Source of the DNA: Cristatella mucedo
Taxonomy: Eukaryota; Bryozoa; Phylactolaemata; Cristatellidae
DNA length: 64,000 bases
Assembly (NCBI GenBank): GCA_009760855.2
Contig: WPIO01000004.1
Location: 7,425,001 to 7,489,000 of the forward strand
Direction of reading: 5' to 3'
The position numbers were made by a program, and so were the translations under genes. The notes below the pieces were generated by a model. It saw only the letters and a list, made by a program, of their open reading frames with translations. It was not told where the DNA came from and ran no database searches. Below, piece after piece: positions 24,901 to 34,185 of the stretch; within the stretch, counting starts at the first letter, position 1, and every line of letters starts with the position of its first letter.

Positions 24901-27900
24901 CGTGTGAGTGGGGGCGAGATGTGTTACCTGCTTGTTTTTATTGCTATTCACCGTTCAGCTTGACTCGCCTGCTCGTGCGGCGCTCGACAGCTCGCGAAGA
25001 GAGAGGCCGGTTCGTTTCTCGATGGAAGAGCTTCGGGTGGCCGCTCGTGTCACCGCCGAGCAGCGCTCCACGAGCGAGCGCAACGAAGCGCTGAGGTTCA
25101 AGGCCAAGATCGTGCCCACAGAGAACGAGCGCGCAGAGGAGGAGCTGAGTGCAGCGCTCGGGTAAGTCTGACCTCTGACCACTGAAATCCGGCAAAGAGG
25201 TGGCGCCGCGATGAGAAGTGCCCACGTTGCATTGCCTCACCTCGCTTGTGCACGCGTGTCCAAGCTATGTCTGTCGATTCAAGGCCTGTCCAGCCTAGAC
25301 AGAACCAGAACCACTAGAGGTTGTTGAATTTTTAGGAAGCCACCATAGTAGATTGTTTGTCCCTATTCTTAGACAGGGATGGCTAGCTAGCTGTGGAAGC
25401 GGTCTCCTTAATGAAGCTTTCAAACTTTAAGCAGTTATCAAAGAGGAAGCCTAAATTTCGAGCACATGGTGGCAGTCGCAGTACAGATCACCAATTAGAA
25501 GCATAGCTGTGATAGCCGATCTCGTGGGCCCGAATCACTTGTCCCTAAGGTTCGGTATAATTTGAGAACAGCAAAGGGCCGAGAATGGACTCTTTTTGAA
25601 CTCCACAGGTGACTGGTCTACTGGATGAGACTTGACCACCACACGATACGGATTGAACACGATCGGACAAGTACGATTTAAACCATGCCTCATTTGCCAG
25701 ACCGACCGTTGCAATCGATCAATGGTGCCAAACTCAGCTGATGGATCTAGCAGGACCAGGCAGCAGTGACATTACCGTTGTCGTTGCTGCTTAGGATGCC
25801 ATTCGTCACACGTAGATAGCTCGACATCTTCTACAAGCTGCTTGGCAACAATCTTTTCGAGAACCTTCGACAAAAAAGTAAGAATAACTTAGCTGGACGA
25901 TCTTTTGCTAGGACGTCTTAAATTCAATCTAGGATTTTTAAGTTTTGGCCAAACGATGGCCGATTTAAAAGACTTTGGAACCACCCTGTAGTCCAGAGAA
26001 AGTAATTCATTGAAAACCTTGAGTTATGGCTACTCAGCTTGTGATGACCAGACACAGGATGGTATAGCATCTGCAGAAGCCGGGCTCTTTATATTAATAA
26101 TACATATGTATAGCGCCCACAGAGATCTTAGTCTCTCTTTCTAAAGCATTGTACATATGCTGCAAAGGGAGCATGACCGAATGGTTAGTGGTGGTGAGCC
26201 GTAATGGCTCACTAGCTAAGGTAGTTGCTTTTCACGACCTCGGCCCTGAGGTCTTGGGTTCGAATCTTGTGGTGGGCAATTCTGTATCGCCACTGCAAGC
26301 GGTGGTGATAGCCGCCAAGGCTCTTCTGTCGCTATACAAAAAGAGGCTGTTCAATCAGCAAGTATTTTTTTAGCATGCTTAATGTGAACAAACATAACAT
26401 GGTTAGAAGTGGAACTAGGACCAAATGTCCCCGGACATAATGTCCCTGACTAAATGTCCCAGGACAAAATGTCCCCATACAAAAACGTCCCGGACAAAAG
26501 GTCCCCACATGTTACAATAAATTAATCATATTCCTGTTATTTTAAATATATAATAATTATTAGGCTTCGATATTTCACCAATAAAATGTAGCATGTAAAG
26601 TTTTAATATTTAATGAAGACTGAAGAGAGATTACTTGTGATCATCAGTCTCGACATATGCATGTGCAGTTAATCAAAGGCCTCTTTAAATGAAGTCATCT
26701 TTAGTTAATCTACTGCCGGGTCGTTCTCAAGCAGTATATGGTAGATTTCTCAATCACATAACGATGCTGTCAACGTTGGACAACCTTTATCCATTGTTGC
26801 GGACTTCGATTCGGCTGCTATCAACGCCTTCAAAGACAAGTTCCCGAATGCAAAAATGGTGGGTTGTATGTTTCATTTCGGGCAATACATATGGAGACAA
26901 GTGCAACAGCATGGATTAGCAGCCACTTAGAATAATGATCCTGAATTTGCTACTAAGGTAAAGCATCTAATGACTCTTGCATTTGTTCCTGCTGCGGATG
27001 TCATTGCAGCAGGAACAAATTTAGAGGAGCTTACAGATGATGATGATTATCGTAATATGGATGTCATTCTGGACTACTTTGAAGACAATTTTATCGGGAG
27101 ACAGAGGCGAAACAGAACAACTCCACCAAGGTTTGAACTTACGCTGTGGAACCAATACGACCGCGTCCTTAATAAACTACCTCGTAGCAATAATGCAGTC
27201 AAAGGATGGCATAACAGCTTCAACAACTCAGTTGGAATTGCACATCCAACTGCGATTGCCTTATCAAAGAAAATCAAGTTGGAACAACACAGCATGGCAC
27301 TGTTTCGCAGACAACTGGAACTTGGACAACCACAGAGAAAAAAACGCAAGACATACAAGCAAGTAGATGAAGCCTTGTTCACCGTGGTTTATGATTTCTA
27401 CAACCGTGTCAGAATGCAGTATCTTACTGACATTTCTAGAATCCTTAGAATTGATGTTGTATGAGAAGAGACTGTCTCCAAATGACTGGATATAACTTCC
27501 TACTCTTTTATATTTATTTCTCTTGCTTTTAATAAAAATCTGTTCAAAATAACATTAATATTACTAATCCTATATCACATGTGGGGACATTTTGTCTGGG
27601 ACATTTTTGTATGGGGACATTTTGTCCTGGGACATTTTATCAGGGACATTATGTCCGGTACATTTTGGGTCGGGACATTTTGTCCTGTCACGTTAGAGGT
27701 GACATGCTCAGGGTCAGCATGCAAATATGGTTAGTGGCAGCATGCATAGTGGCAGCATGTGTAAGCACACAAAGGAAGAATCACACGGACCCACTAAATG
27801 CTGTGATAAATAGGTGCGTTTTTAGCTTCTTTTTAAATGTTGCCAAGTCGGGGGATGTCGTGATGCCAGCTGGAAGTGAGTTTCAGGCTTTGAGAGCACG

Positions 27901-29139
27901 GTCTCCAGAGGATTTGAATTTCGTACAAGGTACAGCTAAACGATTAAATTCCGAAAAGCTGGTGGTACTATGTTTAGCCTGGTGGGGGAGAAGGTCTGAT
28001 GGGTCTGAAGGTCTGATGGGAGAAGGTCTGAAGGTCTGGTGGCTGGAGCCAAAGAACGAATGGACTTAAACGTGAGTGACAGAACCTTGAAGTCGATGCG
28101 CTCGCTGCTTGACTGGAAGCCAGTGCAGATTGGCGAGAAGTGATGTGATGTGGCAACTACGATGCTCACGACAGACAAGCCTAGCTGCAGAGTTTTGCAC
28201 CAACTGTAAGTGCCCGATTGCACATGCCGGTAGATCAGCTAGCATTGATTTACAGAAGTGAGTACAGACGAGATGGCAGTCTTACTAGACTTCATTAGGT
28301 AGTCACTTCTACTTAACGATTCGCAAGTTCTTTGCCTGAGTGTTTGCCCCATGTGGATGAAGGCAGGCGCTGCACAGCAGCAGAAGGCTACTTGGGCAGT
28401 GTGTGTTGATTATGTGTGTGCGCTAGTGTGCATGCATCCACGCATGGGCTCGATCCCGCTTCGAGTCTGTAGCCGGCAGTGACAGCTGCGTAGTAGTGCT
28501 GTCTGCTCCAGGAGACCGCGTTCGATGCAGGAAAGAGAAATTCAAGGAAATGGAAATGGTCGGGCAGTTTAATCTGGGCTTCGTCATAGCGCGCCTACAG
28601 CGTGACCTTTTCATCGTCGATCAGCATGCGAGTGACGAGAAGTACAACTTTGAGCTGCTGCAGAAGACGACTACGCTGAAGCGGCAGAAGCTTGTTCAGT
28701 GAGCGAGCACTCGAGCTTTGGGGCCGCCGGCCCGATAGGGGAAATGCTATGCTCTCGGCACTACTGCTCCGCTGCTGCCTGTCCCTGGCAAGTAAGTGCA
28801 AAGCATTTCCCCTATCGTTCCTTAATCTTTTTTTCTTAACCTCCAGACCCGTGCCTCTCCATCTGACGGCAGCCAACGAGCTTGTGCTGATGGGTAATCT
28901 GGACGTGTTCGCACAGAATGGCTTCGAGTTTATGATAGACGAGACAGGTACGTATAAGCGCACAGGTATGCTGTGGCAGAGCCAATGAGCCATTGCAGCA
29001 CCAGCAGACCCCTTGCTGATTGGCTAATTCGTGCGATGCCTAGGTAGCCGGAAAGAGAAGCAGTGTTGATGCCAGCAGTGTTCTGCCACACGCGCTGCCG
29101 TTTGCCGGCGATCGGCCGGCTGCAATTGCCAGAGAAGGA

Positions 29140-29183
<44 letters not shown>

Positions 29184-32100
29184 CACGCACTGCTACTTCC
29201 ATACTGCTACTCTACCGCACTTTAGTATGCAATAAAAACTGGAACACGGCACGATGTATTTCTAGTCGTTTTGCTGTGAATTCGATAGATTGCAGTATTT
29301 CCCCGGACCTTTTCAGTTTATTGAAGTGCATAGTGCGAGAATGTCTTTGCCAATGCAAATGAAATTTTGTATTGTCACCGAGTATACTGTCATATGCAAT
29401 CAAAATATGAGCTTTACGCACAGGATTTTTTTTGTTTTGTAGTCGATTGTGGTATTGACTCGGGCCGATGCAACCTATTTCAGTGGACTTAGTAAGAATG
29501 CAGAATGGCACGAAATTATGTGGATACACTTTAAATATAGCGTAGTTTTATATTTCAAACATGTTGGAACTTTGTGCAGCTGATTAGTGGTGGCTTTGAG
29601 GCGGCCTGTAGTGGATTGCTGTACATTTTCCATCTTTGCAGCCCATTTGCATGAGTGTGTGAGCACACAATGGTATGCAATTTGGTTTGTACATTAAATC
29701 GAAGGTGTACTACAATATTCACTTGAAATTTGAGCTCGGCAATGCCAATCTCCTATCGATGATAGCTTAATTAGAGTGGATTGCTGTGATTCGTCGATAC
29801 CTAGCGTGAGTGTGCTCACAGAGCAGTCTGTTATGGCACCCAGGCACTTAGTGGTAGGTCGTCTCGAGTTGGGTGGGTGGAGCTGCTGCCGGCCCTTAGC
29901 CCCCCCCCCTGAAGCCGGGGTGTGCTGTGATTGGCTGTCCTAGGCAAGATCGAGATTCAGCCGGTCCTATTGGATGATTCAGCTTGAATTTCCAGGTCCT
30001 GCTCTTGCTCACTGCTATATAATAATAATATTGCACTTGATAAAGCGCCCTCAGAGAACTTAATCTCTTTCTAGGCGCTTTACATTTGCTGCAAAGTGAT
30101 ACGCAATAGAATAGAATAGAATACTGCTGCCAGCGATTGCTTCGTCAAACTATAGCTGGTTTGTTTGTAGCTCAACCGACTACCAGGGTGAAGCTCACAG
30201 CTCAGCCCGTCAGCAAGAACTGGTCCTTTGGGAAAGAAGGTGCTGCATCGTGCTACTTCGGAGTGGCAGAAAGCAGCCGGTGACCCTCCACTCGTGCCGG
30301 CTATGCCGATCATATTTCTCTTAGTCAGCTGCCCCCCTTCCCTTCCCCTGCTGCCCCCTTGTCGCTGGTTGGCTTGCATCTCGGCATTCTGCATCAGTTT
30401 GTGATGCGTAGGGCATCGTGTGTTGCAGATATCGATGAAATGCTCTTCATGCTTAACGAATCGCCGGTAAGCTGGTCGCTGTTTCTGCCGACCCTTGAAC
30501 TGCTTTTTACTGTGCTTCTACCTCTACCATTTCGTTCATTCATACCACTCGTTTCATTCATTCATTGCACGAGACAAGAAGACCCTGCTGCACTTTTTAG
30601 GGAAGGCATTGCAGACCTGCTCGGGTGCGAGCCATGTTCGCCTCCCGGGCGTGCCGCAAGTCGGTCATGATTGGTACGGCGCTGAAGGAAGCCGAGATGC
30701 TGAAGGTATGCGGCATACTTCCAGGTGTGCACTCCTGTGTGCCGCCCGCTCTGCCTGACAGCTGCCGGCTGGTCTATCGAGTTCAATAAGAATAATAATA
30801 ATAATGCACTTAATAAAGTGCCCTCAGAGAACTCAGTCTCTTTCTAGGCACTTTACATTTGCTGCAAAGGAAGCACGATCCAATGGTTAGAGGTAGCATA
30901 CTCAATAAACAACAAGAATAATATGTTTAGGGTAGACATACACAGTGTAAGCATGCAAGTATGGTTAGTGTACCATGCATGCACAGTATCATCACACAGA
31001 AGCACATAAAGGACGATTTACACGGACCCACTAAATGCTGTGATAAAATAGGTGTATTTATAGTTTCTTTTTAAATGTGGTCAAGTCACGAGATGTGACA
31101 CAAGTCGAGAATGAGTTCCAGGCTTTGGGAGCTTACGAACTAAAGGCATGGTCTCCAAAAGATTTGTGAATTGTACGAGATATGGGTAAAGTTAGATTCC
31201 GAAAAGCATGTGGTACTATGCTTAGCCTTGTGGGGGAGTAGATCCGATAGGTAGGCTGGAGCCAAAGAATGAAGGTGGCAAAATCTTGAAGTCGATGTGT
31301 TGCTTGACTGAGAGCCTGTGAAGATTGGCAAGAAGCGGTTCACGTGGCAACTGCGACACTCACGACAGACAAGCCTAGCGGCCGAGTTTTGCATTCAAGG
31401 TACATTGCCGTCAGCTGCTAAGTCCTCTCACTACTAAGACCGTTCCGGTAACAAGACCCCAAACCAAACCGAAACAGCGCGTGACCTACAGTTATTGCTA
31501 AAGGTGCAGAATGGCAGTCTGTCCCGTGTAGCCGAAAGATATAGCTATGCGAGCAGTTAACCATTTTCAAGCACCACATTTTTAAATGCATGGTAATGCT
31601 AACTGCCATTTGAATATGAACTTAAAATTATTAAGCTACTACAGGTCCTTGGATGGACGACCCTTGAAAGAGATTAGGATATCTTAGGGTAATATACAAA
31701 TGTATTATTATTATTATTATTACCATTCAAGGCAAGGCTGGCAGCACCGGCTACACTGCCAGCAGCTTGGCTCCCTGTGACCCTGCCGAAGTGCTTTTGT
31801 CACTTGAGTGAGAAAATGAATGAGTTGAATGAATGAGTGAGAAATGAATGAGTGCCGAATCTCCTACACATACCATACCAAGTGACCACTGATTGTTCAT
31901 CTTGGTTGGGTTTGAATTCATGTGCCCTGATAAACCGCTGGGACTGAGCTGCCTGTGTATTCAAATGGGGCGAAGCCTGCACATTGCATGAGAAATAATC
32001 GGGAAGATAAAAGCTTAGCACCAGCGAGTGTGCTGATCCCTCCTCTGCACAAGTTATTGAGCCTGGTAGTTTCCTGGCTGGAAGGCCTTCAAGTTTGAGC

Positions 32101-32475
32101 TCGGCGTAGCTTGAAGTAGTTGAAGTCGGTTCTTGGCGAGAACTTATTTTCGCTAAGGAGGGATCACCTTCCTGCTGAGCATTTGCAATATTTTTGAGCT
32201 GCGTATATTCGATACTCGTTCTCGTTGGCTGTCGTTTGCTGGTGCCATTTTTCGTTGCCTTCCTCCAGCTCGTTCGGCAGCTGGCGGAGCTCGATCATCC
32301 ATGGGTAAGCGGAGCCGTGGAGCTGGCGTGCGAAGCACGATGAGTCCGCTGCTTGTACACATCGGCTGATCGATGTGCCTGCTACGTACTGTGTTACTTG
32401 CAGAATTGCCCTCACGGACGCCCTACGATTCGGCACGTAGTCAACCTCGACTTACTGACTGGCAGCGATGACTAA
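15835..32475 (+). CDS. PMS2: PMS2, mismatch repair endonuclease subunit (21 exons, complete)
   Basis: PMS2 pairs with MLH1 as MutL-alpha and nicks DNA during nuclear mismatch repair. The GT-AG exons listed below join to 2655 nt, 884 residues plus TAA; human PMS2 is 862 residues. The N-terminal GHKL ATPase is intact: [14 protein letters not shown] (about 33-46), DNGSGV (64-69), [12 protein letters not shown] (97-108) and GTTV. The latent endonuclease is intact: [12 protein letters not shown] (719-730), SRACR (about 829-833) and CPHGRP near the C-terminus. The middle linker, mostly exon 13, is low-complexity and unconserved. I chose the ATG at 15835 because the conserved region begins about 9 codons later; an in-frame ATG at 15715 would add 40 unconserved residues. 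Introns 1, 4, 14, 16 and 19 hold transposons. Coding exons are markedly GC-rich compared with flanking DNA. Function is inferred from family motifs; no disabling mutation is visible. Confidence 0.97.
16285..16530 (+). mobile_element. LINE family A, 3' end in PMS2 intron 1
   Basis: Forward-orientation 3' UTR (GCCGCTTAGGCTGTGAGTG, AACACCCACACGGTCTTTAT, GACTTTGTGGAGTTACAGAT) ending near ATTACA. Confidence 0.8.
16530..17640 (+). mobile_element. LINE family A with RT domain remnant in PMS2 intron 1
   Basis: Codes in broken frames for RT segments: [39 protein letters not shown] and [12 protein letters not shown] (YADD box mutated), then [20 protein letters not shown] and the family A 3' UTR. Stops and frame changes make it inactive. 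It lies head-to-tail behind the copy ending at 16530. Confidence 0.85.
17847..17933 (+). CDS. PMS2: PMS2 exon 2
   Basis: Preceded by a CTTTCAG acceptor and followed by GTAAGT. Encodes ATPase motif II ([18 protein letters not shown]). Confidence 0.95.
   Translation, partial: RLKQRSTDVNASKWLTTEAVWKNTTLRV
18251..18353 (+). CDS. PMS2: PMS2 exon 3
   Basis: Follows a TGTAG acceptor and ends at GTCAGA. Encodes LKHHTSKI and ATPase motif III ([15 protein letters not shown]). Confidence 0.95.
18485..18587 (+). CDS. PMS2: PMS2 exon 4
   Basis: Acceptor CTCCAG, donor GTGAGT. Encodes [19 protein letters not shown] and ends at PRP, just before the GTTV motif. The following 2.7 kb intron holds LINE copies. 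Confidence 0.94.
18850..19225 (-). mobile_element. LINE family B 3' end in PMS2 intron 4
   Basis: Reverse 3' UTR with repeated AGCATGC words; supplies the paralogous empty sites for the SINE and MULE of intron 14. An AT-rich insertion of about 35 bp lies at 19140-19175. Confidence 0.75.
20570..21095 (-). mobile_element. LINE family A fragment in PMS2 intron 4
   Basis: Reverse matches to the UTR and RT-downstream region (ACAGACTTGATCTCACGCGG and following). Degraded. Confidence 0.6.
21105..21245 (+). mobile_element. LINE family B 3' end in PMS2 intron 4
   Basis: Ends AAATGTAAAGCGCCTAGAGA, GTTCTCTGAGGGCACTTTAT and a TATTATTAT tail. Confidence 0.8.
21308..21477 (+). CDS. PMS2: PMS2 exon 5
   Basis: Acceptor CTGCAG, donor GTGAGT. 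Encodes [20 protein letters not shown] and the [12 protein letters not shown] segment, closing the GHKL fold. Confidence 0.95.
21686..21764 (+). CDS. PMS2: PMS2 exon 6
   Basis: Acceptor TTGTAG, donor GTGCGT. Encodes [20 protein letters not shown], matching the ENIGSVFG region of the family. Confidence 0.93.
21876..21973 (+). CDS. PMS2: PMS2 exon 7
   Basis: Acceptor TTGCAG, donor GTAGGC. Encodes the weakly conserved segment [15 protein letters not shown] to QLPF at the start of the transducer domain. Phase agrees with both neighbours. Confidence 0.9.
22149..22248 (+). CDS. PMS2: PMS2 exon 8
   Basis: Acceptor CCGCAG, donor GTAATC. Encodes [20 protein letters not shown] and [13 protein letters not shown], the conserved FxxNxRPC core of the transducer domain. 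Confidence 0.95.
22591..22675 (+). CDS. PMS2: PMS2 exon 9
   Basis: Acceptor CTTGCAG, donor GTCGGT. Encodes [20 protein letters not shown], matching the LVNEVYHMYNRHQYPF region of human PMS2. Confidence 0.94.
22974..23053 (+). CDS. PMS2: PMS2 exon 10
   Basis: Acceptor ACGCAG, donor GTACCC. Encodes [20 protein letters not shown], the DVNVTPDKR signature of MutL proteins. Confidence 0.95.
23232..23354 (+). CDS. PMS2: PMS2 exon 11
   Basis: Acceptor GTGCAG, donor GTGAGC. Encodes the end of the ATPase region (ASLLKMY) and the start of the variable linker. Confidence 0.88.
23487..23577 (+). CDS. PMS2: PMS2 exon 12
   Basis: Acceptor TTGCAG, donor GTAAGC. Encodes a charged linker segment ([12 protein letters not shown]). 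Without splicing the frame would stop just after 23600. Confidence 0.85.
23730..24328 (+). CDS. PMS2: PMS2 exon 13 (linker)
   Basis: The largest exon, 599 nt. It joins exon 12 in frame through a TTTCCAG acceptor and ends at ATG before GTACGA. It encodes a low-complexity Gly-, Ser-, Ala- and acid-rich linker with no recognisable motif, so its limits rest on phase and splice sites. Confidence 0.85.
24581..24703 (+). repeat. 40-bp tandem repeat in PMS2 intron 13
   Basis: Three identical units starting TGTCTGACAAGCTCTTGCTG at 24581, 24621 and 24661. Confidence 0.95.
24959..25161 (+). CDS. PMS2: PMS2 exon 14
   Basis: Acceptor GTTCAG, donor GTAAGT. Encodes FSMEEL and [18 protein letters not shown], matching the FSMSSL and RAKICPGENQAAEDEL segments that open the C-terminal domain. 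Confidence 0.93.
25265..26060 (-). mobile_element. LINE family A RT-region fragment in PMS2 intron 14
   Basis: Reverse complement carries the RT segment around GVPQ and [15 protein letters not shown]-like coding, matching the 16560-16800 copy in opposite orientation. Heavily mutated. Confidence 0.65.
26189..26372 (+). mobile_element. tRNA-derived SINE in PMS2 intron 14
   Basis: A-box-like TAATGGCTCACTAGCTAAGG, B box GGGTTCGAATC, then GGTGATAGCCGCCAAGGCTC and a terminal GGCTGTTCAATCAGCAAGTA with a T run. It splits LINE family B sequence (GTTAGTGGT | AGCATGCTTAATGTG). Confidence 0.85.
26412..26513 (+). repeat. left terminal inverted repeat of the MULE
   Basis: Contains four to five copies of a GGACAWWWTGTCC-like palindrome. 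Its reverse complement matches the right end over almost its whole length. Confidence 0.85.
26695..27464 (+). pseudogene. MULE transposase fragment
   Basis: Frames across 26695-26925 read [16 protein letters not shown], then after a shift [20 protein letters not shown] and [16 protein letters not shown] with a stop, as in MULE transposases. The open part from 26970 to 27464 (164 codons) carries [12 protein letters not shown], a DYFEDNFIG segment and [11 protein letters not shown], a typical MULE C-terminal block. The DDE N-terminal half is missing and at least one stop and one frame change are present, so it cannot make a full enzyme. Confidence 0.8.
27577..27691 (+). repeat. right terminal inverted repeat of the MULE
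   Basis: Begins ACATGTGGGGACATTTTGTC and carries the same palindrome array as the left end in inverted order, slightly longer. Confidence 0.85.
28531..28698 (+). CDS. PMS2: PMS2 exon 15 (endonuclease motif)
   Basis: Starts after ATGCAG (only this acceptor keeps phase; CTCCAG 20 nt earlier does not) and ends at GTGAGC. Encodes [17 protein letters not shown] and the metal-binding motif [12 protein letters not shown]. Confidence 0.96.
28733..28817. repeat. inverted repeat in PMS2 intron 15
   Basis: CGATAGGGGAAATGCT at 28733-28748 and its exact reverse complement at 28802-28817, separated by 53 nt, filling most of a 148-nt intron. Confidence 0.9.
28847..28947 (+). CDS. PMS2: PMS2 exon 16
   Basis: Acceptor CTCCAG, donor GTACGT. 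Encodes [20 protein letters not shown] and NGFEFMIDE. Confidence 0.95.
29143..29182. repeat. (GA)n microsatellite in PMS2 intron 16
   Basis: About 40 bp GA. Confidence 0.97.
30015..30095 (-). mobile_element. LINE family B 3' tail in PMS2 intron 16
   Basis: ATAATAATA tail followed by the reversed terminal 70 bp (GATAAAGCGCCCTCAGAGAA). Very short copy. Confidence 0.75.
30171..30239 (+). CDS. PMS2: PMS2 exon 17
   Basis: Acceptor TTGTAG, donor GTGCTG (weak). Encodes [16 protein letters not shown], matching KLISLPTSKNWTFG. Confidence 0.92.
30429..30466 (+). CDS. PMS2: PMS2 exon 18
   Basis: A 38-nt exon. Acceptor GTTGCAG, donor GTAAGC. Encodes [13 protein letters not shown], matching DVDELIFMLSDSP. 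Confidence 0.93.
30601..30705 (+). CDS. PMS2: PMS2 exon 19
   Basis: Starts after CTTTTTAG; the nearer GCAG at 30620 would break the frame and drop the conserved GxxCRP. Encodes [20 protein letters not shown] and SVMIGTAL. Donor GTATGC. Confidence 0.94.
30785..31395 (-). mobile_element. LINE family B in PMS2 intron 19
   Basis: AATAATAATAATAATG tail, reversed UTR, then - strand coding [19 protein letters not shown] and [20 protein letters not shown] with stops. Confidence 0.8.
31650..31725 (+). mobile_element. LINE family B-like 3' tail in PMS2 intron 19
   Basis: AGAGATTAGG...CTTAGGGTAATATAC followed by (ATT)n; diverged from the family B end. Confidence 0.4.
32269..32304 (+). CDS. PMS2: PMS2 exon 20
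   Basis: A 36-nt exon between CCTCCAG and GTAAGC. Encodes [12 protein letters not shown], matching ITHMGEMDHPW. Confidence 0.93.
32404..32475 (+). CDS. PMS2: PMS2 exon 21 (stop)
   Basis: Acceptor TTGCAG. Encodes [18 protein letters not shown], the zinc/metal-binding CPHGRP motif, and ends TAA. No canonical AATAAA is seen in the next 200 bases. Confidence 0.95.
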   Translation, partial: NCPHGRPTIRHVVNLDLLTGSDD

Positions 32476-32959
32476 AATTCATTGAATGACTTGTGTATTT
32501 TAATGTGCAAGCGATTTTTACAACGTATATTTTTATAAAAGGAAATCTCACTTGTACTTATGTGAAACCTCTCTCTCAGTTGTTGTGCATTGTATGCTGC
32601 CTTTTTACGTTTCGATTTCACCAAGGGTCTGTCTGTTTGGCTCAACGTTAATATCAACGTCAATGCTTTACCATCAGATGGCTCATTGCCCAGACGGATT
32701 CTGCTTCGGGGGGATAGGAAAACCTTCACTTGAACTTAGCATGCAGACACTGCAGGCACACAAATTCCAAATGCTGGAAAGATCGTCGCAAGGTTTTTCT
32801 CACTGAAGTTCACTGTTATCTACCAAGAAGCCATTCCTCCACACGGAAAATAGTCTGTGCAACATCACACTGCCACAGGGCATGAAATAGTACACACACT
32901 CAACCGATGGAAATCTGGGACAGCAGGGACTGCCATATGCTCTAAGCAAAACTTTAGTT

Positions 32960-33027
32960 TAATTTCGGCTCATTATACTTGTCTGTTGCAGCATAAATGT
33001 GGCTGTTACATCAGCTGCTCTTTAATT
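32960..33027 (+). mobile_element. SINE 3' fragment
   Basis: GCATAAATGTGGCTGTTACA followed by TCAGCTGCTCTTTAATTC, the conserved SINE end. Confidence 0.45.
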
Positions 33028-33663
33028 CGCAACTAGGCTTCTAAAATTAAGCAGCAATTCGTGCATTTAGTTAAAATTCGAGTTGCCAGAGGACTTGCTA
33101 GTGGCTCCATCATGCGTCATGCAATCCATCACGCAATCATGCATGCAGTCGGCAATACATCGCATCACTCCTTGTAAGACATTGTTTTTGGACTCGTTTT
33201 TCAAATGATTACACGACTCATGATCTTGCTGACACACTTAGTGTTAGCACGAAGTCTTAAGTTCTCAGAGGTAGCAGCTGGTAACCACATACTCTCTAGT
33301 CCAGACCGAAGACAAGTAGCTTTGGTAGATGTTTAGGTGGTTGATATTCGCGGGTTGATAGTGCCTTTCATTTTAAGTCCAAGCTCTACCGTCGGTGATT
33401 GCTGTCTAACCATTGTATGCACTTGATCTGGAGCTCTTTACCTGGTCGTCGCGTTTGGAATGTGTAAACTCGTTCCTCTTACTCGAAGATGGTTTGCTAA
33501 GCGCTGTCTAAATTGTGCAACTGGATCGTCGCCATCCCTCATGATCACACTGCTGGCGGCATTCTAAGTCATGCTTGTGGCGTATGTTCTTAGTTTGTAT
33601 GCCAGATGAATGATGCGGCAGTAACATGAGCCGGCATAGAACTGCCACCTCTTGCGAGTCCTT

Positions 33664-33812
33664 TAGCTCAAGGGCAAGGTGTTTCCACTTCACGACCTAG
33701 ATCGTACGTTTGAGCTCTGTGGTGGGCAATCCTTTATTGCTCGGTGCAAGCGAATGACAGCCCACGAAGCTTTTCCACTGCTATATAAATTATGCTCTTG
33801 AATAAGAATACC
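33664..33812 (+). mobile_element. tRNA-derived SINE, degraded
   Basis: AGCTCAAGGGCAAGGTGTTT, B-box-like GTTTGAGCTC, GGTGGGCAATCCTTTATTGC and a weak 3' end. Confidence 0.65.
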
Positions 33813-34185
33813 ATAACTCTACTTTTCGCTGTTGCATATTTTGTCAAATCATGCCTCGAGTATCAGTTGGACCGCCTGTAGGTTAACACCATTACCATAT
33901 TGAGCAGCCACTTCTGGCTGGTCGAATTCTTTAGACTCGGTAGCTTCTTATGTTGAATGCTAGTTCTCCATATCCTCTGCGCTCGTGGAAGGAAAGATAC
34001 GCTTCACTTTGTTGGCATCAATTCGATATTGCTTGATACATCAACCTTAATGGACTTGTACGTCCATCCCGTGAATCCCCAGAGACCCAACAGCCAACAC
34101 AGGTACCGGTAAGCATATTGTTCGCGGTAGTGTCCACATTTCCCAAGAAGTATCATCCGATGGTAAGGTCAAAGAAGATGGCTGG

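Larger units (their letters stand above)
26412..27691 (+). mobile_element. Mutator-like (MULE) DNA transposon, internally deleted, in PMS2 intron 14
   Basis: About 1.28 kb, bounded by inverted terminal repeats (26412-26513 and 27577-27691) built from head-to-tail GGGACATTTTGTCC-type palindromes. Flanks GTTAGAAGTG (26402-26411) and GTTAGAGGTG (27692-27701) look like a 9-10 bp target duplication with one difference. The interior codes for the C-terminal part of a MULE transposase. The element sits inside a family B LINE copy whose uninterrupted counterpart occurs near 18970-19020. Confidence 0.85.
26090..28260 (-). mobile_element. LINE family B copy in PMS2 intron 14, interrupted by a SINE and a MULE
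   Basis: The family B 3' UTR starts at about 26090 in reverse; a SINE sits at about 26189-26372 and the MULE at 26412-27691. The LINE continues to 28260 with RT-downstream coding on the - strand ([20 protein letters not shown]). Matching uninterrupted sequence occurs at 18900-19110. Confidence 0.8.
32476..34185. other. intergenic after PMS2
   Basis: PMS2 3' flank, a SINE fragment and one degraded SINE; no gene supported. Confidence 0.55.
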
